Shown in pieces: positions 38,351-51,501 of a stretch of DNA of 64,000 nucleotides; positions within the stretch are counted from its first letter, which is position 1, and each line of letters starts with the position of its first letter. The translations under genes were made by a program, and so were the position numbers. The stretch comes from Ridgeia piscesae (lineage: Eukaryota > Annelida > Polychaeta > Sabellida > Siboglinidae), in NCBI GenBank assembly GCA_025642075.2, contig JAODUO010000938.1, positions 86,001-150,000 on the forward strand. Direction: 5' to 3'. The notes below the pieces were generated by a model. It was not told where the DNA came from, ran no database searches, and saw only the letters and a list, made by a program, of their open reading frames with translations.

Positions 38351-38897
38351 TCCGGTATTGCAAGGTACGGTAGGAAGATGCGCAGAGAGAGATGTCATGG
38401 TCATTGCAAGGCCGGTATTGTCAATGGTTGGATGAGTCTTTCACTGCTCAATGTTTGCTCAATCTTGATTTAGGTGTCCACCGCGCAGGCGCACACAACT
38501 GTTTCGGATAGCCTGTTTCAAGGCTTTGTAGTTCTATTAAACAAACGGTTAGCACCTGAGTTCTAACCGATACCTCAATCAATCGTTTACTCTGGCCACG
38601 CGTGTTGTTTACCGACTGAACAAGGTGGTTCGGAAAAGGTAGACAAAAGAAGAGGTGGCAAGACAGTACCCATGAGTGAACACGGATCAAGGTCGCCGTC
38701 ACCCAAGGGGATGTGAAAACAGGGAAACATGGGGGAAACGGCCGTCAGTGGCGCCCCAAAGATCCTTACGGGTCATGGGACAAGCTGAAGGTCCATTGTG
38801 ATAGCGGAAACCAAGGAACCACAATGTGACGTCACCAAATGTCTGAAGTGGCGGCATTTCCTATCTATGACGTCATGACTTTACATTATTAATTTTC
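38351..38897. other. Spacer between satellite and P-like element
   Basis: No gene seen. CGCCCCAAAGATCC at 38752-38765 has an inverted near-copy at 44583-44596, so the transposon may extend left to about here. Confidence 0.4.
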
Positions 38898-38942
38898 ATT
38901 TACAAAGAAAAAAACCACTGCGTGCGATGAGGACCCTACAAG
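38898..38942 (+). repeat. Left inverted repeat of P-like element
   Basis: About 45 bp matching the complement of 44371-44417 with a few mismatches and small indels; the shared core is CACTGCGTGCGATGAG. It contains the ATG (38927-38929) of the transposase gene and codons for MRTLQ. Confidence 0.9.
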
Positions 38943-41900
38943 AGATGACGTTTTGGTGAGTGAATGAACATGCCATTAAATAATATTACTAACATTGTTA
39001 CAACACGGTTAATAAGGGTTTGCTGGTAATGTAACTGCTACAACAAATGTTGTTAACGTCACAAAAAATGAAATACAAATGCACACTGTGACGAATATAT
39101 TGGATGCTACAGTGTATAGATATATAGGTTATTGTGTCAATGATATGACTGAACTACTACATGCGATGTCTATGACATTGTCACTAAAATGTAATGGCCA
39201 CTTGACCCGTTGGTTACAGGTTGCAGTTGATAGTGTAATTGTAAAATGAAAAAATAAACACATGGAAAATATGTTTACAGATGTTTTTGTTGTGCAGGAT
39301 ATTGAAAAATTACATGGAGGGGGATGGGGAAATAAAAACACAAGACGCAATGAAAAATTACATGAATTCATTTGCTGAAGAAGACACATCCACAATGGTA
39401 AGTGTATGACATGAGTGTGTGTAAATGGGAGCAGCCGTATGTGAGTGTATGGGACTGGACTGTTACTATGGTTGGTAAGACCAAATAAGCACTACGGAAA
39501 AATGCCGCATGTAATGTAACATGTTTGTTGATGACACATGTGTTTCATTTCAGTTCTTTCAGAAGGTGCTTAGGCGTCTTTTCCCTAAGGTGAACGTGAG
39601 ACGTGTGCAGCATACGATATATGGAAACGATAACAATCAACGGACTACTACAAGTAAGTTAATTTATATTGAACATATTTAATGCATCAAATATGTCTTG
39701 GTTTATCATGACGAGTTAATTTAACAACATCAGTTATTCATTCTTACAAGAGCAATCGATGAGGTTTTCTTACAATACTGTAATAGTGTAAGTGACACAA
39801 ACAAAGGCAATGCAAATATCAGCCGTCACACACAGACCCATCCAACAGGTCAAACAACACAAGTCATAGAAGGTATAAAACACACGAATTCAAAGTAATG
39901 ATTACACACTGCAGGAACATGCGCAGCAACAACAATAAACACAATTTCAAAGCATTTTCAACATTTATGACCACGCAACATTATTGTATTGAATGTAACT
40001 TCAGTAGCACTATATGTACAAAAGTCCACATACAACCGACATAAATTAGTACCCATAACAAAATGTAATTTGTTCTCCAGGGATATACACTGTTTTAGTT
40101 AAACGCCAAGCACCGCCCACTGCAGAAGATTTGGGAGAGGCCCTAGCGCGCAATGGTTGGGCACCTATCGCCAACCACATGTACTGTAAAGTTCTGTATC
40201 ATGTGAACAACACACCGTGTACTTTAACCATAGATGGCGACATGTATGAAATACATATTCGGGATGACACTGTTCCGTTAGACCAATGGGGCTTCCCTGA
40301 TGCCATCACTACACAAGTCGTGTATGCACTAACAACGTTTCTTAGCGTTGTTCAACTGTGTTACGGCGTGCCGATTGGCCGTGACGCAATCACCCCTAGC
40401 AAATCGACAAACATACGTGTGCACAATGGTTTGCAGTACATTCAGCACATTCGCTGCCCTGTTGTTATGCCGCTTCTGAACAAGGAAACATCCTGCCAGG
40501 TCTGCAGAAGATTATATGGCAACCGCATTTTAGCGGCATCCAAAGCGGTAACATCACCAGAGGTGAGTCGTATAATTCCTTCATCATACATTTGTATGTT
40601 ATATGTTCAATAACATAAATGTCATGACATTTTATTTACACAACATTATCTATCAGTATCGGTTCATAGCAAGGTCGCTTTATCGTGCGATATCTTATTA
40701 TGAATGTCATCACAAACACCACACATGAGTTACCGTTCATGTTTACACATACGCTAACGGTGCACCCCAGTATTGTACTCTTATGTGCGTAGCGTACCGT
40801 CGACATTAAAGAACTGCTACAACGGCAAGCCCCCAACCTCGGCGATGAGTGCATTGACGTCATAACATCAATGATTAACAACAGCACCGTCTCACGACAG
40901 GGACGACGATGGGAACGATCTGTTCTCCAGTTCGCTCTCGGTCTGTGGAATCGCTCTCCTGCTGCTTACGAAGATGCGACGAATACAGGCGCACTACTCC
41001 TTCCATCCGTCAGGCTGCTACAGTACTATAAGAATTCGATCGATCAACAACCAGGTGGGTGCACTACACAATGAACTGTTTGCTCAACAAACAGTACACA
41101 TATTCAGACGCATCGAACCTCGTTACGTACAACGTCATCAATGCTTGTTGTCTATACTGTGACATTGGTGCGCACGTGTCTGAAACAGTGAAACACACAG
41201 TCTTCACTACCCATGAATCCCTGCGTAACAACAGCTCCATTAAACATAAATGTGTTTGCAGGTTTCATGCACGATGTCTTCAGTTGGATGACAGCAACTG
41301 CAAATGAAAAGAAAGTACCAGAATGTGGCAGGCAAGGAGGGATAATATTTGACGAGATGTCTATTCAGCGTGATCTTCAACTGGATTCACGTGCAGGTGA
41401 AACGAGGTTGTCCGGCTCGGTAAACATGGGAAAGGAAGGAAACGATCTGGACAGGTGTCATGGTGTGCATGAGAAAAATGAAAAATCAACAACACAATAT
41501 TAGCAGCAAATGTTTTGCAAATGGAATTTTTAGGATTCTCTGGATTTGTATTCCCATTTGCGCACTTCGCCACCGTCGGTGTTCAAGCACACCATCTGGT
41601 GTGCTTGTTCTGGAAGGCCATTGGTTATCTGTACGATTATGGTTTTCATGTTCATTTTTGCTTATTCGATGGGGCCAGCGCCAATCGGTCATTCCTGAAG
41701 CTGTTGTTTCATCCACTGAAACCCCTTGACACCAGCATGACAATTGACAACTTACATGTTATGGGTGAAACAGTAGTTTTAGGAATGGACGTTAAGCATG
41801 TTATAAAACGTATACGTAATAATATTTTCAACAGCGGCATTACGTCGCTTTGTACAAGACATCTCCACTGGAAGGGATTTCCAATCACCTGGGACCACTG

Positions 41901-42619
41901 GCGCTGTGCATTTAACTGGGATATGACGTGTAATCCAGAGATGACCCGACTCCACCATAAGTTAACAAAAGAACATATCTTCCTTAACACGGTCTAAAAA
42001 TGAGAAATCATTTAGCTGAGGAATACCTGAACAGCGCCATGTGGTCCCTGATGAAGAACTATGCTGACACTCTGTGTGAAGGGCAAAGGAAGTGTCTAAC
42101 GGGTACTTTGAAATTTCTATCCATCACCAGTGATTTGATTTCTTTCGTCAACAACGATTCTCCTGTCGTTCATTTAGCTGACAGCAGATTCTCTACCCTT
42201 GAAGTAACAATGTCATTTTTCTCTGACTGGGAAACTGAGGTCCTAAGCAATACATGTCTTGACCACGCCACAAAAAAAGTTACCTCATGTCCCAAGAAAC
42301 AAGGGAAGATGTTATGTTTTCCTGTACGAGTTTGCGAGAAATTTTGAAGAAACGTATTACATCTGGCAGCTCAGTTATGCCATCACGTATTAACACTGAT
42401 ATAGTGGAGAATTTCTTTTCGCAACAAAGATCGCAGAAACATGGTTCCAATACGAATCCGACGTATCTACAATATTCGAAAGGCGTGAATTCTGTGTTGC
42501 TTGGTAGAAGCAGTCAGAGGAGATCAAAGAAGTCGAATCCTGGCTTAAAAGGAGCTGTCCCTTATAATTTTTCTTGCAACGAACCTTTGCGTAAACGGTC
42601 CAAACGTTCTGAGGTGTAA
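38927..42619 (+). pseudogene. P-element-like transposase, six exons, frameshifted
   Basis: Exons 38927-38955, 39298-39397, 39554-39653, 40081-40562, 40793-41054 and 41262-42619 join with matching phases. Exon 6 carries the RNase H-like core: first catalytic Asp in IIFDEMSIQRDL, then FLGFSGFVFPFAHF, and second Asp in FDGASANRSF. The HKLTKEHI and MRNHLAEEYLNSAM segments fit the inserted GTP-binding domain. The C-terminal INTDIVENFF and GSNTNPTYLQYSKGVNS hold the expected last acidic residue. No THAP zinc finger is visible at the N-terminus. Three frame breaks lie in exon 6: near 41500, at the A-run near 41997, and at the A-run near 42275. It is therefore either a recently dead copy or a functional one with homopolymer errors. 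P transposases cut DNA using GTP as cofactor. Confidence 0.82.
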
Positions 42620-43134
42620 CTGTTTGAAATGTTACAAACACGCAAATTTTCCAATTTCATACATGTTTGCGCTAAACTTGGTGATTTGTTCTTAGTTAAA
42701 CCTTTACGATCATACATTATAAATACGTTAACGTACATGTCATTGTTAATCGGTGAGAAAACATTTCGGGCACTTGAACGGTAGTTCGTCATTTTCAGCA
42801 CGTGCTACCAACATGTCAGTGCTCAGGTTGCTGCACGATTGATGCAGCCAGCGTTGACATCTACTGCATTGTATCCAATTTTGTGCTAAGAAAGAAATTC
42901 AGACAATTACCAATACAATGATATATGGTTTGTTACAGTGATCGATGAAATATTACATTAACATATGTAGGTGTTGTTTTTAGTGTGACATAGCGATGTC
43001 TGTTGTGTACCGTTTTATCTACATTTTCACAAGGTAATAATAAATGTAAATATAATGTAATTAAGTAAATTTTAAGTAGGGTATTTTCATTTCACTCACA
43101 AATTACATTATTAATATACCAGTCATTCAAATAA

Positions 43135-43962
43135 CTACCTGACGTTATATCTTACGATGGTGTACATGTAATGCTTACATAACTTGTAGCGGCCTCCACA
43201 CATATTGCATATGTTGTCAGTTCTTTTGGTCTTCTTGGCCGGGGGCTGAATGTCTGATGATGCCTTTTGAATTTCTACTCTATGGGCCGCGGTTTTTCTT
43301 ATTCTTAGCTCATGCACTAACGCTTTCCTAAATTGATTGCTGCTTATAGCGAGGAACCGAGTGACACAATCTGTAAATAAAATGTTTATGATGTCGGTGT
43401 CGTCAACATGTCGCATGCATCTAACAAATGCTTCCCGAACTGCACCATTACGTCTGACAACATTGAGAACATCACTTCCGTGCTCCGCGAAAGCTTCCAT
43501 GTCTTGTATAAGACGGACAGCGTCGTGGAGGGATATAAAGAATTGTAGCGCTTCATCGCTGATGTTCAGTAGTGACCTGTTGACGTTCTGCTTACTACTT
43601 GTGACATCCAGCGACGAAGGCATCGTTGTTGTTGCTCTCAGCTGTCCTTCGCCTGCTATGAGGTTTCGTAATGCATGCAGCTTCGCTTTTTCGTGTGTGT
43701 AGGCATTGCAGTTGACGTGCATGCATCGTCGCAGGCGGGTCACTGTGGCGTACTGCATTTTAGCTATGCATCTACCACCGAGGTATCTCAGTTGCCCAAG
43801 GCCTTGGCCTGTCATGGTGTTAGTTGGTGATTCTGCTGCAGATGTTGAGGCGTGCGTAGTGTATTGTTCGGACGTACCGTTGGAGACGACGTGGCCCCGT
43901 ACTTCTTCGATGATGTATACTCCTGCTCTGTACTGCGACATCGTGATGGTTTTCCCACACAT
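43135..43962 (-). CDS. Unrecognised second protein of the P-like element
   Basis: Open frame of 275 residues from the ATG at 43962; the same frame extends without a stop to an ATG at 44388 inside the right inverted repeat, through a (CA)n tract. I do not recognise the family. Visible features: GQLRYLGGRCIAKM near residue 55, a helical acidic/basic middle (ISDEALQFFISLHDAVRLIQ), a basic PPAKKTKR stretch that could be a nuclear signal, and a C-terminal CNMCGGRYKLCKHYM cluster that could bind zinc. An acceptor-like ATATCAG lies just upstream of 43965, so a short first exon MRTLHK inside the repeat may be spliced to it. It is convergent with the transposase and probably serves the element, perhaps in DNA binding or regulation; that role is inference. 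Confidence 0.65.
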   Translation of the reverse strand: MCGKTITMSQYRAGVYIIEEVRGHVVSNGTSEQYTTHASTSAAESPTNTMTGQGLGQLRYLGGRCIAKMQYATVTRLRRCMHVNCNAYTHEKAKLHALRNLIAGEGQLRATTTMPSSLDVTSSKQNVNRSLLNISDEALQFFISLHDAVRLIQDMEAFAEHGSDVLNVVRRNGAVREAFVRCMRHVDDTDIINILFTDCVTRFLAISSNQFRKALVHELRIRKTAAHRVEIQKASSDIQPPAKKTKRTDNICNMCGGRYKLCKHYMYTIVRYNVR

Positions 43963-44029
43963 ATTTCTGATATGTGTGTCAGCACAAGTCTTAACAGATA
44001 GAAATGGCACATGTATAATGTTACATACT

Positions 44030-44370
<341 letters not shown>

Positions 44371-44374
<4 letters not shown>

Positions 44375-44417
44375 TGTAGGGTTCTCATCGCACGCAGTGG
44401 GTTTTTTCTTTGTAAAT
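44371..44417 (-). repeat. Right inverted repeat of P-like element
   Basis: Complement of the left repeat. It contains an ATG on the minus strand (44388-44386) and codons for MRTLHK, parallel to MRTLQE at the left end. Confidence 0.9.
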
Positions 44418-46004
44418 CTTCTTCTTGACAAACTCCAAATACAATAACGTAAACACTAATACAAAATTACTACAAGTACAGCCACTTTTATGGGTTACTA
44501 CATCATTCATCACATCATCACTCAATGAAAATTAATATGGAACTGGCGAAGCTTCGCACAATACAGCGTCTCCTCGCGACGTGGATTTTTGGGGCGAACA
44601 TAGCGCACACAAGGTGTCCCACGCGGGGTCGCCGGGTCACTTCCGGAAACTTTGCATACCTGGTTTTATAAATCCGATAGCACGTTACTAAAGGCTTCTT
44701 TTTGGGAAATAACAGTGGATCCTTCGGTTTCGAAAAGTTGGTGGTGTGTAGACATTGCACTGGACATGCATTTGTGATCTTCACACTCGGTGTTGGTAAA
44801 TCGAGGGAGCGGGTCTGGTGTTAAAAAGGTGGGCGTTTCACTCGGCAGCCGCTGAAGTTGCACACACTTATATTACATATATACATAGAGGCAGAGAGAA
44901 AATTATTCACAAAGACGCGAGCGCACGTGGTCCCGATAGCCCCCGTCCCGGACTAGGTCTATATTAAACCATGCTCAATACCGACCATAATAAAGCTGCT
45001 TCTGTAGTTCCTTCGTCGTTCCCCGCACACCCCCTCCCCCGTCCCTTAGAACATTCTAGAACAAGTATGGCGTCCACCCAGCATGCCCTAGATACAAGAG
45101 TAAAGACAAGGTCAAAGACAAGTCGCTCATCTTCCAGCATCAAAAAATCAAATCCCCCAAATCCATCAATTATTCTATGCATGTTGCTCACCTTCTACCG
45201 TCAAAGGCAAAGTGCTCCAGTGCGATGCTTACTGCGTCTATCACGCTCACAAATAAACGATTCAACCAAAGCGTTCTGAACAACTTTCGGAATACCAACT
45301 TTCTATCGAAATGCTTCTCCGACTTTGCACACACGCCAACCAAAATGAACTGAATTGGAGTAAGGCCACAATAAGGGGTTAGTCCGCGATTCCCCGTCCA
45401 ATGAAAGAGTACCCAATACTCAATCAATAGAAATAGTACATAGCAAATAGGTTGTCTGAATTTCTATGAAGACTATGTATTGTTGAGTGAGTATAAATTA
45501 TGAGCTATCATATTATGACAGATAACAGTCGGCGTTTTCCTGCGTATTGATACTGGTGTCATTTTGATTGGCGAAGTGAAGTTAACACTAAAGAGCACGG
45601 TTATTCAGACGCCATGAGGTGGCAGCACTTTGTAGCCCTCCCCTCGTGTCTTCTTTTTTATGAAGTAGGTGGCGCCAGGGGCCCGATGTAGTTGCCTGAA
45701 CGTCGAGCATTATTTCCCAGGCTCGGGTAAATTTACGTTGTCATCAGCGTGGCAGTGGACGTCATCTTACTAAGGAGGGCCTGCTGAAATCATTTATGGT
45801 CCCGAGGAAATGTGCCGTTATAACTGTATATTTGCCTACGTTGGATACCTCACACTAACTCGAATTTGGATTGCAGCCTGGTCGCTTACCGCGGAACCAA
45901 CGACTTCCTGCACTTTTTGTAAATTGATCCCATTTGAGTGATGACAAATTTCTTTGCCAAAAGGTGGGATCGGGAAGTCATACACAGGCACCTGGGTAAC
46001 CTCT

Positions 46005-46095
46005 GCATCTTGTCACTCTATCAACTAGGCAAGCAATTATTGGTCCAAAGTCTACCCTCCGAAAGTTCAGTGATTGGGGCAGGCCATGGCCCCTA
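46005..46095 (+). repeat. Relic of the hAT element's 5' subterminal region
   Basis: About 85 bp, roughly three-quarters identical by eye to 17958-18046 inside the hAT element (shared blocks CTTGTCA, TCTACCCT, ATTGGGG and GGCCCC in the same order). It suggests an older or non-autonomous copy of the same family. Confidence 0.6.
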
Positions 46096-46494
46096 TTCAA
46101 ATACATGTAGCCAACATATAATATATTTCAAATAGCATAACACGGCCTTCGGTTATTTTTTAATAGCACCAGACAAACAATAAATTATGTTTTATATTTA
46201 CTAAACACATTTATATGTATTGTACAGCTGTTTTCTACTAGCATGAATTTTTTTATTGCACCCGCTAGCACATGTTGCATTATGTAACATGCAATAGCGA
46301 ACAATAATTACTCAAAACCGTATGCCCCCGTAACATAAATTAAACTTGTATTTTTGCGTACTATGATATTACGCCAGTAACATGTATAGATAATTTTCTA
46401 GAGGTGTCTACAGTTTGTAGAGAGTCTTCTTTGTAGGTTCGAATCATTATAATACACTTATTAATCATGTGCTAATGAGGCTTTCATCGGGTAT

Positions 46495-46570
46495 TCTTGT
46501 ATGATAATGTAATAAACTCCTCTTGCCTAATAATGTAATAACTTTTGCCTGATAATATAATATTATAACG
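46495..46570. repeat. Inverted copies of the TTACATTATC repeat family
   Basis: Three copies of TGCCTGATAATGTAATAA-like units, the reverse complement of the array at 16549-16760. Confidence 0.65.
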
Positions 46571-46969
46571 CACATAATTTCACCTACGACTTAGTTGTTT
46601 TCGTAGATTTCATGTTGGTTTCTGCACTTAGTCCATTTAGTCTACTTCGTCTCTTTTTCGCAATACTTAAACAGTTATTTTTAAACTGTTTAGATTAAAT
46701 CCAATATGCTGGTTCCAAATCTGAAGTCAGATATGTTCCAGCCGGTCAGGATTTTGAGTGTCGGCGAAAATCGTTGTATCGATGATCTCACAAATGTTCC
46801 CTTTCCATGCTATAATATCAGGGTATCGAATGCCCACAGGCGTGGGGTTTGCCGATTCAATCCTAGTGTGAAAGCCAGAGGAAGGAATGGTTTATTTAGG
46901 TTTTATTACGGAATTTGTCTACACTTTCGTGTCTGTGGTGAATGATCGCAAGATCTGTTCAAGATCCAT

Positions 46970-47761
<792 letters not shown>

Positions 47762-49072
47762 ACTCAAAAGTTGCTAGTGATCACTATTTAGGGCGGTATT
47801 TATGTTTCGGCAAGGGTATCACACAAAAGCCAAAAATGGAATGTATTCGAGGACATGTTTATTTCCTGAATTTCATTGCTGTATACCAAATTTGAACAAT
47901 AGGTAACATGCATTCTGTCATCAAAGAAGCAAACCCCCCCCCAAATGAGGTTTCAGAATGTTACTCCAATGTTACTACAAGTCATGAACATGTCCCAAAC
48001 AGTTCAATTACCAACAGCAACAAATGTCAGAAGCTTGTGTGTGACCCACGTGATGCAATCACAGCCTGGCAACGGCGCCTCATGCTTCCAATGAGTCTCT
48101 TGGTGGCTGCCATCTCACGATTGTTCCACTCTTCAGTGAGGGCATTTCCCAGTTCCACGAGAGTTCTTGGTTGGACCGGACGTCGCAAAATTGCCACCTG
48201 TAGCATGTTCCAAACGTGTTCGGTCGGGTTGAGGTCAGGTGAGCGTGCTGGCCAGTCCACACGGACGATGGTGTCCTGCTGGAGGTATATAGTCCTCAGC
48301 CACCCTGGCACGATGAGGTCGAGCGTTGTCGTCCATGAGGATGAACTGGGGTCCGATTGCACTAGCGAACGGTCTGACGTAGACGTTCAGGATATCATCC
48401 CAGTAGCGTACGCCAGTCATCATGTCTCTCATCGCAATGTGCAGGTCTGTTCTTCAACCTCTGCTGATACCAGCCCACACCATGATGGAGCGCGCCTCCG
48501 TCAAAGCGGTCATGCTCGGAGATGTTGACATCTTGAAATCGCTCCCCACGTCTTCTCCACACTTGACCACGTCGATCTGTAAAGTCAAGACAGTACCTTG
48601 ACTCATCGGTGAAGAGTACAGGATCACAATCGTTATCAATAAAGTTGACATGATCTTGTGCCCAGTCCAGACGCGCCTGTTTGTGAAGTCGGGTCAAGGG
48701 AATGCGAATGCATGCTTTTCTAGACCGAAGATCACTCTGCCGAAGACGATTACGAACTGTTTGCGTGGAAATGTTAACGCCAACAGCATTCCTGAACTCA
48801 TTTCGTAGAGTAGTCGCATTCACGAAGGGATGACGTCTGCCCTGCACCACAAAAAATCGGTCCTCTCTTGGCGTGGTTGCTCGTTGTCAACCCTACGCTG
48901 TGAATATCCACACTCCAGCATGGCCCTGGCCAATTCTTCGATGGTCAACCGACTGACGTTGACGTTGAGGAGGCATTGAGGACGTCAAATGCGTTAAAAA
49001 ATCTTGAAACTGATGCTTTCAATAACATGTGTACGCCGACACTGTTTCAGCAAACCAGTACAGAGCAAATTT

Positions 49073-49077
<5 letters not shown>
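47762..49077 (-). mobile_element. Tc1/mariner-type transposon, decayed
   Basis: About 1.3 kb with short inverted termini (left CAAAAGTTGCT at 47765-47775, right complement CAAAATTTGCT at 49074-49064) next to TA-rich flanks, as expected for TA target sites. It encodes a broken Tc1-like transposase on the minus strand. Confidence 0.8.
48027..48960 (-). pseudogene. Tc1-like transposase, frameshifted
   Basis: Three minus-strand frames in order carry the DDE signature: VLFTDESRYCLDF (48850-48395 frame), QFILMDDNARPHRA (48432-48235 frame), and WPARSPDLNPTEHVWNML (48362-48027 frame). The spacing between second Asp and Glu fits the Tc1 DD34E class. An N-terminal helix-turn-helix part (LTIEELARAMLECG) remains near 48950 but is out of frame and shortened. 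At least two frameshifts make it inactive. Confidence 0.88.

Positions 49078-49146
<69 letters not shown>
49077..49146. repeat. (TA)n microsatellite
   Basis: TA run adjoining the right end of the Tc1-like element; its expansion may have started at the TA target site. Confidence 0.94.
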
Positions 49147-49149
<3 letters not shown>

Positions 49150-49189
49150 CATTTCGTTGGTTTTGTCCCTCAGTAAATTATTTTATACG

Positions 49190-49715
49190 TGAACTATATA
49201 ACATGAAATATATTATATGTATTATATAATACATAATATGCAATATGTAATTTAATGTTAATATGTATACATAACATGTCAGATGTAATATGTAATCTGT
49301 AGTACGTAACATGTAACACTCAACATATATCACGTAACACATAACAAGTAAAAACGTAACAATAAACACGTAACATATGCAACGCATAACATGTAACGTG
49401 TAATATGTAACATGCCATACGTAACGCATCATGTAACAGGTAGAATGTAACACATAACGTGTAGCACGTAAAATGTAATAGGTAATAATGATTATGCTAT
49501 GTAACATATTACATGTAACGTGTAACACGCGTAGCACATATCAAGTAACATGACACGTAATGAATAACTCGCAAGACGTTACGTGTAACGCGTAATATGA
49601 AACACGTAACATTTCTCATATAACACGTAACATATAACACGAACCATGTAATGCGTAACACGTAATATGTTACATATAATTACCACATAACATGTATAAA
49701 ATGTAACATATATAT
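49190..49715. repeat. Degenerate ACATAACRTGTAAC array
   Basis: About 500 bp of diverged 8-12 bp units built from GTAACA, ACGTAA and CATGTAA, many internally palindromic (ACATGT, ACGT). Both strands keep long open frames by composition. No element ends are seen. Confidence 0.75.
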
Positions 49716-50699
49716 ATATATATAGCTCATATATAGCTAATATATAGCTCATATATGCTCATATATGCTCATACAACTGCATGAAGATATTTAAATTCTG
49801 TAAATGGTATCTTAATTGTTAGATATTATACATACAATCGACACGCACTATCATAAACGTATGGAAAATATGTTTTGCATGTCCCTATCGATGCCTAGTT
49901 AAATTATTTTTTAGAGACGCTGGCAGTGGATTGCAGTGTCATCATTCCGTCGAATTTGTGTGTGCGAATTGCTATATATGTTTAATATGTTATATATACA
50001 TTCCGTTACCTCTCGTGCGAACAGCATATCTACGCAATAGGGCTTGTGTGTGGGTCACGATACATGGCGAGATTCCGCGCGACTGGAGCTGATTGGGGAC
50101 TGGACATAAGAATAATATTCTAACGATGGATGACAGTACGTTGTAGCTTCTTACTGGTGAATACTAGGAAAATCAGGTCATAAATATCTTGTGTTATACC
50201 TTTCTTATCTTAAATGTCCGATTTTCTATTGAGTTTACCACATTATCATAGACATATATTATAGCGATTTACGTAGTGCAGATAATAGATGTTAGGCCGT
50301 ATGTGTCTTTTACGGGATTTGCATTTTACATTGCTGTACGTTGTGGTTTCGATAAGCACTTATATCTGACAAGTTGTCTAAATGCACATAATCATAATAC
50401 ATGTATATGTTTGCCCCAAACAATTTGTACTGCGCGAAAAATGGCTCTCTTCATTATTAGTCAAGATCGCCAAACACCAGTACTTGCCGCTAATGCCATG
50501 GCAACCACCATAATAATCGATTAAAATTCATGATTTCCGTGATCATTGTCACCGGCAAAGTGTTCCATTGCAATTCTGTTTGTATAATCCTTCGGACAAT
50601 TTAATATAACTGAAATATGCTATTTGGGAACAGTTCAATTATTACAACCAAAAACCTGGATTATTGTATTCAGGCATGGCGCCCATTTAAACAGAAATA

Positions 50700-50700
<1 letters not shown>
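49716..50700. other. No gene seen
   Basis: No supported feature. The frame at 50276-50524 has no recognisable domain. Confidence 0.5.

Positions 50701-50761
<61 letters not shown>
50701..50761. repeat. (TA)n microsatellite
   Basis: TA run at the left edge of a LINE fragment. Confidence 0.94.
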
Positions 50762-50766
<5 letters not shown>

Positions 50767-50785
50767 TCTATATATACAACGAAGG

Positions 50786-51211
50786 ATGAGCAGGATTATT
50801 CCTGAATTAAGGCATTTAGACTATCCAAGTCGACTAAGAATACTAAAAATAACAACTTTGGAAACAAGAAGGGTGAGAGCCGATTTATTGGAAGTTTAAA
50901 AAATAATAAATGACTTGGATAGTATTTTTCTTGCCGACTTCTTTATTATGGAAAATGAGCATGGCAAAACAAGAGGGCACCCTTACAAAATAAGCAAATT
51001 ACACTTTAGGCTTGATATACGAAAGAACTTGTTCACTCAAAGGATAGTAAACGATTGGAATATACTTCCTGGAAGTGCTGTTATGTCCGCAAGCGTCAAC
51101 CAATTTAAAGGTCACATTGACAAGTATCTGCGAAATAGGGCGGAGGAGTCAGCGATTGACTCCCTTCCTCGCCAACTCCTCGACTACGTAGTAGAAGAGG
51201 AATCAAGGTAA
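50786..51211 (+). mobile_element. Non-LTR retrotransposon C-terminal fragment
   Basis: The frame reads RHLDYPSRLRILKITTLETRR-like sequence, then after one in-frame TAA, KIINDLD, TRGHPYKISKLHFRLDIRK and QRIVNDWNILPGSAV. This order is the 3' end of reverse-transcriptase ORFs of CR1/jockey-like LINEs. It ends at 51211 without an obvious tail. It is a dead, 5'-truncated piece. Confidence 0.78.
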
Positions 51212-51489
51212 CACAAAGTCCTATATGTTAACATGGAGAATATGGACGTCCTGCCCCTAACTGCCCCCAGTCTCGTTTTCGCGCACGAGACTTACACGCA
51301 CGGTCAACTGATAATTGTGCGGCGAACTGTGGCGCCACACCGTGGTGCTATCCTTTGATTTGTGTCAAGCTGACCTATTACTAGTCACGTGTCCTTCAAA
51401 TAGCATTCGCTTCATCGACTCCTTCACTACACGGGTGACGAGATTTGAGGTTAACTTTTAGCCACAAAGTTTATAATTTCCATACCATA

Positions 51490-51501
51490 ATGGCCGCACA
51501 G
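51490..51501 (+). CDS. Possible 4-codon first exon (MAAQ)
   Basis: ATGGCCGCACAG followed by a strong donor GTAAGGG, in an AATGGCCGC context typical of initiator-overlapping start codons. The upstream DNA is relatively CpG-containing. No second exon with certain phase was found. It might be the 5' exon of the gene whose coding exon lies at 56371, but that exon has its own start and an in-frame stop just before it. Confidence 0.25.

Larger units (their letters stand above)
44418..46969. other. Intergenic DNA with repeat relics
   Basis: No convincing gene. The frame at 44971-45279 is open but has no recognisable domain. Repeat relics at 46005-46095 and 46495-46570 are listed separately. Confidence 0.45.

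Noticed and set aside
32366..38404. Long minus-strand ORFs (up to 464 codons) with an 18-residue repeat
   Set aside because: The 54-bp satellite unit is divisible by three, so several frames stay open and all look equally protein-like; indels switch frames freely, with no codon-level constraint.
44971..45279. Plus-strand ORF of 102 codons
   Set aside because: No recognisable domain, no splice context, and composition like the surroundings; likely chance.
46430..46450. tRNA B-box-like GGTTCGAATC
   Set aside because: No matching A box or cloverleaf upstream at tRNA spacing.
46706..46945. Plus-strand ORF of 79 codons and SINE-like GGGGTTTGCCGATTC
   Set aside because: The B-box match is poor, no A box is present, and no protein similarity was seen.
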